A stretch of DNA of 64,000 nucleotides, taken from positions 186,001-250,000 of the forward strand of contig NZ_CP016312.1 in the NCBI RefSeq assembly GCF_001880325.1, given 5' to 3'. Of this stretch, positions 61,094 to 64,000 are shown one piece after another. The translations under genes and the position numbers were made by a program. Numbering within the stretch: position 1 is the first letter of the stretch; each line of letters begins with the position of its first letter. Origin of the DNA: Thermus brockianus (GTDB lineage: Bacteria; Deinococcota; Deinococci; Deinococcales; Thermaceae). The notes beneath the pieces were generated by a model. The model did not search any database, had not been told where the DNA came from, and saw only the letters and a list, made by a program, of their open reading frames with translations.

Positions 61094-61143
61094 AGTCTAC
61101 CAGGCTAAAGGGGTTGTAGTCAAGCGCCCCTTGGGTGTAAACT
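61094..61143. promoter_or_regulatory. Overlapping divergent promoters of ssrA and rimP-nusA-infB
   Basis: Minus strand: TTGACT (plus 61118-61123), 18-base spacer, TAGACT (plus 61094-61099) for the tmRNA gene. Plus strand: TTGTAG (61114-61119), 18-base spacer, TAAACT (61138-61143) for rimP. The two -35 hexamers overlap by two bases, so polymerase bound at one should exclude the other. Confidence 0.7.
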
Positions 61144-61167
61144 GAGCCTAGTGCTCCCAAGGGAGGG

Positions 61168-61202
61168 GGGTGGGTGTAAGCCCACCCTTCCTTTGTGAAG
61201 GG
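61168..61202 (+). promoter_or_regulatory. Leader of rimP-nusA-infB with alternative hairpins
   Basis: Stem A pairs GGGTGGG (61168-61174) with CCCACCC (61181-61187), loop TGTAAG. Stem B pairs CCCTTC (61185-61190) with GAAGGG (61197-61202), loop CTTTGT. The two share 61185-61187 and cannot form together. Stem B covers part of the purine-rich ribosome-binding region GAAGGGAGG upstream of the GTG at 61213. This is the shape of a translational switch, unproven. Confidence 0.45.
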
Positions 61203-61212
61203 AGGTGGGGAG

Positions 61213-61644
61213 GTGCCTGTGGACCTTTGGCGGTTGGTGGAAGAGGCGGTGGAGGCCTTGGGCCTTCAGGTCCTGGAGGTGAAGGAAGCCCCGGGCGAGG
61301 TCTTGGTACGCCTGGAGCGCCTGGACGAAAAGCCCATCACCGTGGCCGACCTGGAACGGGCAAGCCGCCACATAGAGGCCGCCTTGGACCGGGAAGACCC
61401 CATCCCGGGAAGCTACCGGCTTTTGGTGGAGTCCCCCGGACCCAAGCGCCCCCTCTTCACCCGCCGCCACTTTGAGCGCTTCCAGGGCCTAAAGGCCAAG
61501 GTGCCCGGGCCCGAGGGCTTCGTGGGGCGGATCCTGCGGGTGGAGGGGGAAGAGGTGGTCTTCCAGGTGGGGTCCGAAGAGAAGCGCTTAAAGCTCGGCA
61601 CCTTCCGCGCCAACCTGGCCGAGTGGCCCGAGGAGCCTAGGTAG
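61213..61644 (+). CDS. rimP: Ribosome maturation factor RimP
   Basis: RimP assists 30S subunit assembly. The ~143-residue protein has the two-domain layout, with VDLWRLVEEAVEALGLQVLEVKE at the N-terminus and the signature ESPGPKRPLFTRRHFERFQG. I chose GTG 61213, which has GGAGG seven bases upstream; GTG 61195 is also in frame but lacks a site. It heads rimP-nusA-rnpM-infB, the standard bacterial order. Confidence 0.94.
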   Translation: MPVDLWRLVEEAVEALGLQVLEVKEAPGEVLVRLERLDEKPITVADLERASRHIEAALDREDPIPGSYRLLVESPGPKRPLFTRRHFERFQGLKAKVPGPEGFVGRILRVEGEEVVFQVGSEEKRLKLGTFRANLAEWPEEPR

Positions 61645-61652
61645 GAGGAAGC

Positions 61653-62816
61653 ATGAACCGGGAATTCATTGACGCCATGCAACAGCTGGCCCTGGAGCGG
61701 GGCGTGAGCACCGAAGAGATCCTAGAGGCCTTCAAGGAGGCCCTGCGCAAGGCCTACATCAAACGGCAGAAGGGCTACCGCAAGGAAGAGGTGGACGCCG
61801 GCAAGGGCCCCGAGGTAGACGTTTACATTGACCCCCAGACGGGGCGCATTGAGATGGTGGAGGTCCGCAAGGTGGTGGAGAAGGTGGAGGACCCGGACAA
61901 GGAAATCGCCCTTTCCGAGGCCCTCCAGTACGACCCCGAGGTCCAGGTGGGGGACGAGATGGAGTTCCCCATTGACCCCGAGGGGCTTTCCCGCATGGCC
62001 ATCCAGGACCTGCGGCAGATTCTCACCCAGCGCCTCAAGGAGTCCGAGCGCAACCGCATCTACAACGAGTACAAGGACAAGGAGGGCCAGGTGCTCACGG
62101 GGGTGGTGACCCGGGTGGACAACCGGGGCAACGTCTTCGTGGAGCTGGGCCGGGGCGAAGCCTATTTGCCCAAGAGCGAGCAGATTCCCACGGAGAGGTA
62201 CTACCCTGGGCAACGCCTCAAGGTTTACCTGAAGAAGGTGGACCGCTCCGCCAAGGGGCCTTCCCTCATCGTGAGCCGGGCCCACGAGAAACTTCTGGAA
62301 CACATCCTCAAACAGGAGGTCCCGGAGATCGCCGAGGGCATCGTGGAGATTAAGGCCATCGCCCGGGAGCCTGGCCGCCGGAGCAAGGTGGCGGTGATGA
62401 GCCATAACCCCAACGTGGACCCCATCGGGGCCTGCATCGGCCACAAGGGCCAGCGCATCCAGGCGGTCTCGGCGGAGCTGGGCCGGGAGAAGGTGGACAT
62501 CATCCTGTGGTCCAAGGACCCCAAGGAGTTCATCCGCAACGCCCTCTCCCCCGCCCAGGTGGGCTCCATTGAGCTGGACCCGGAAACGAGGAAGGCCCGG
62601 GTGAAGGTGACCAAGGACCAGCACTCCCTGGCCATCGGCACCGGGGGACAGAACGTGCGCCTGGCCTCCAAGCTCACGGGGTACGACATTCACTTTGAGG
62701 AGGCGGAGATTGCCGACCTGGACGAGGCCATCCGCCGGGCCGCCGAGGAGGAAGCGGGCGCGCCTACCCGGGCCCGGGAGGAGTTTGAAAAGCTCTTCAA
62801 GGACCTTTCCGAGTGA
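61653..62816 (+). CDS. nusA: Transcription termination/antitermination factor NusA
   Basis: Binds RNA polymerase and nascent RNA, modulating pausing, termination and antitermination. The 387-residue protein has the N-terminal domain (MNREFIDAMQQLALERGVSTEEILEAF), an S1 domain (~135-200: GQVLTGVVTRVDNRGNVFVELGRGEAYL), and two KH domains (GACIGHKGQRIQAV and GTGGQNVRLASKLTGYDI). It lacks the C-terminal acidic repeats of E. coli NusA, as in most bacteria. It starts eight bases after rimP with AGGAGGAAGC and overlaps the next gene as TGATG. Confidence 0.97.
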   Translation: MNREFIDAMQQLALERGVSTEEILEAFKEALRKAYIKRQKGYRKEEVDAGKGPEVDVYIDPQTGRIEMVEVRKVVEKVEDPDKEIALSEALQYDPEVQVGDEMEFPIDPEGLSRMAIQDLRQILTQRLKESERNRIYNEYKDKEGQVLTGVVTRVDNRGNVFVELGRGEAYLPKSEQIPTERYYPGQRLKVYLKKVDRSAKGPSLIVSRAHEKLLEHILKQEVPEIAEGIVEIKAIAREPGRRSKVAVMSHNPNVDPIGACIGHKGQRIQAVSAELGREKVDIILWSKDPKEFIRNALSPAQVGSIELDPETRKARVKVTKDQHSLAIGTGGQNVRLASKLTGYDIHFEEAEIADLDEAIRRAAEEEAGAPTRAREEFEKLFKDLSE

Positions 62817-63091
62817 TGCGGCACGTCCCCTTACGCATGTGCGTGGCCTGCCGCAGAAGGCGGCCTAAGGGGGAGCTTTTGCGCATCCTCATGACCCCCG
62901 AGGGGTTCCGGCTGGACCCCACGGGCAAGCTTCCGGGCCGGGGGGCTTACGTCTGCCCCGACAACCCGGACTGCTGGGCGGAAAAGAAGCTGAGACGCTT
63001 CGCTGGGGCCCGGGCCAAGGCGCTTTCCGAGGCCCTTTGGGCCCATTTAGGAGGTAAAGATGGCCAAAGTACGCATCTACCAGCTGGCTAA
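62816..63091 (+). CDS. rnpM: YlxR/RnpM family RNA-binding protein
   Basis: A 91-residue member of the YlxR family, reported in Bacillus as an RNase P modulator. It begins RHVPLRMCVACRRRRPKGELLRI with the CxxC pair of the conserved GRGAYVC fold (KLPGRGAYVCPDNPDCW); the second Cys pair would complete a metal site. The ATG at 62816 overlaps the nusA stop. The end overlaps infB by 32 bases, consistent with coupled translation in the nusA-infB operon. Confidence 0.92.
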   Translation: MRHVPLRMCVACRRRRPKGELLRILMTPEGFRLDPTGKLPGRGAYVCPDNPDCWAEKKLRRFAGARAKALSEALWAHLGGKDGQSTHLPAG

Positions 63092-64000
63092 AGAGCTGGG
63101 CATGGAAAACGAGGAGCTTTTGGAGCTCCTGGACCAGATGGGGGTTCCCTATAAGTCCCACGCCTCTACCCTTTCCGAAGAGGACGCCGAGGCGGTGCGG
63201 GAGCTCGTGCGGGAGCAACGGGGGCTTCAAGAGAAGCTGGCGGAGGAAGAGCGCAGGAAGAGCCTCCCCCGGCGCCCCCCCGTGGTGGTCATCATGGGCC
63301 ACGTGGACCACGGGAAGACCACCCTCTTGGACTACCTGCGCAAAAGCCGCATCGCCGAGAAGGAGGCGGGGGGGATCACCCAGCACGTGGGGGCCTTTGA
63401 GGTCAAGACCCCCCAGGGTACCGTGGTCTTCATTGACACCCCGGGCCACGAGGCCTTCACCACCATCCGCCAGCGGGGCGCCAAGGTGGCGGACATCGCC
63501 ATCATCGTCATCGCCGCCGACGACGGGGTCATGCCCCAGACCGAGGAGGCCATCGCCCACGCCAAGGCCGCTGGGGCGAAGATGATCTTCGCCCTGAACA
63601 AGATGGACCTGCCCCAGGCCGACCCCGAGAAGGTGAAGCGGCAACTCATGGAACGGGGCTTCGTCCCGGAGGAGTACGGCGGGGACGCCATCATCATTCC
63701 CATCAGCGCCAAGACGGGGCAAGGGGTACAGGACCTTTTGGAGATGATCCTTCTCATCGCCGAGCTGGAGGACTACCGGGCCGACCCCAACGCCGAACCC
63801 CGTGGGGTGATCCTGGAGTCCAGGTTGGACAAGCAGGCGGGGATCATCGCCAACATGCTGGTGCAGGAAGGCACCTTCCGGGTGGGGGACTACGTGGTGG
63901 CCGGGGAGGTCTTTGGGCGCATCCGGGCCATGATGGACGCCGACGGCAACCAGCGCAAGGAGGCGGGCCCGGGGAGCGCCGTGCAGGTCTTGGGCTTCCA
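63060..64000 (+). CDS. infB: Translation initiation factor IF-2 (partial, 3' end outside window)
   Basis: IF-2 delivers initiator tRNA to the 30S subunit and promotes subunit joining. About 313 residues are visible. The N-terminal part is short, as in other Thermus IF-2 proteins: AKVRIYQLAKELGMENEELLELL, then the GTPase domain with G1 GHVDHGKTT, G2 GGITQHVG, G3 DTPGH, G4 NKMD and G5 SAK. Domain II begins near GVILESRLDKQAG before the sequence ends. The ATG at 63060 has GGAGGTAAAG directly upstream. Confidence 0.97.
   Translation, partial: MAKVRIYQLAKELGMENEELLELLDQMGVPYKSHASTLSEEDAEAVRELVREQRGLQEKLAEEERRKSLPRRPPVVVIMGHVDHGKTTLLDYLRKSRIAEKEAGGITQHVGAFEVKTPQGTVVFIDTPGHEAFTTIRQRGAKVADIAIIVIAADDGVMPQTEEAIAHAKAAGAKMIFALNKMDLPQADPEKVKRQLMERGFVPEEYGGDAIIIPISAKTGQGVQDLLEMILLIAELEDYRADPNAEPRGVILESRLDKQAGIIANMLVQEGTFRVGDYVVAGEVFGRIRAMMDADGNQRKEAGPGSAVQVLGF

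Overview
The window comes from a Thermus species. GC is very high, third codon positions are almost all G or C, genes are tightly packed and often overlap by 1-4 bases (ATGA and TGATG junctions). Many gene products are hallmark Thermus proteins: a DNA polymerase I close to Taq/Tth polymerase, the three-subunit ba3 cytochrome oxidase including the 34-residue CbaD, Gfh1, RNase J, MglA/MglB and a CzrB-type zinc exporter. The polymerase differs from both the T. aquaticus and T. thermophilus sequences as I remember them, so I do not assign a species. I saw no CRISPR array, insertion sequence, rRNA or ordinary tRNA.

Layout. 1-5.7 kb: EF-P, a 300-residue unknown, a 54-residue membrane peptide, a secreted hydrolase, agmatinase-family enzyme and M20 peptidase on the minus strand, then mglB-mglA. 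5.9-9.9 kb: cbaDBA (ba3 oxidase), a strong terminator, and a membrane protein plus MFS transporter. 10-14.3 kb: rpsO, pnp and RNase J, an RNA-decay group. 14.3-18.5 kb: universal stress protein, Na/Ca-type exchanger, CBS pair and P-type Ca-ATPase-like pump. 18.6-20.1 kb: thioredoxin-like protein and UDP-glucose 4-epimerase. 20.4-28.4 kb: a divergent argininosuccinate-lyase-like gene facing a LIV-type ABC importer with an acyl-CoA synthetase embedded in it. 28.4-37.7 kb: plsY, sufE-like, SDR, coaE, cca, a MEMO-family protein, RNase R, an aminotransferase, a thioesterase, rbfA and a broken DUF4143 gene. 37.8-43.9 kb: glmM, azlCD, polA, a YigZ-type protein and aroE. 43.9-51.5 kb: nfeD-floA, phoH-ybeY-dgkA, gfh1-lysS-czrB. 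51.6-54.4 kb: split methylmalonyl-CoA mutase and thioesterase. 54.5-60.6 kb: rib operon under an FMN riboswitch, followed by a VWA protein and a Tat-exported metallo-hydrolase. 60.7-64 kb: tmRNA, then the divergent rimP-nusA-rnpM-infB operon, running off the edge.

Two points shape how the annotation should be read. First, four conserved genes (pnp, the acyl-CoA synthetase, the YigZ-type gene and the MEMO-family gene) are interrupted by single frameshifts. Three of these sit exactly at a G/C run one base shorter than the protein requires, so base-calling error is the leading explanation. Second, at least fifteen start codons lie 6-9 bases downstream of a TANNNT box with no Shine-Dalgarno sequence between, the layout expected for leaderless mRNAs; I used this to choose several starts.

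The most interesting regulatory structures are an FMN riboswitch whose closing stem contains the ribD ribosome-binding site itself, two mutually exclusive hairpins in the rimP-nusA-infB leader, mirror-image leaderless promoters between the M20 peptidase and mglB, overlapping 5' ends of coaE and cca, and repeated CGTATACG palindromes upstream of the ba3 oxidase. I did not find a clearly new multi-gene defence or mobile system here.
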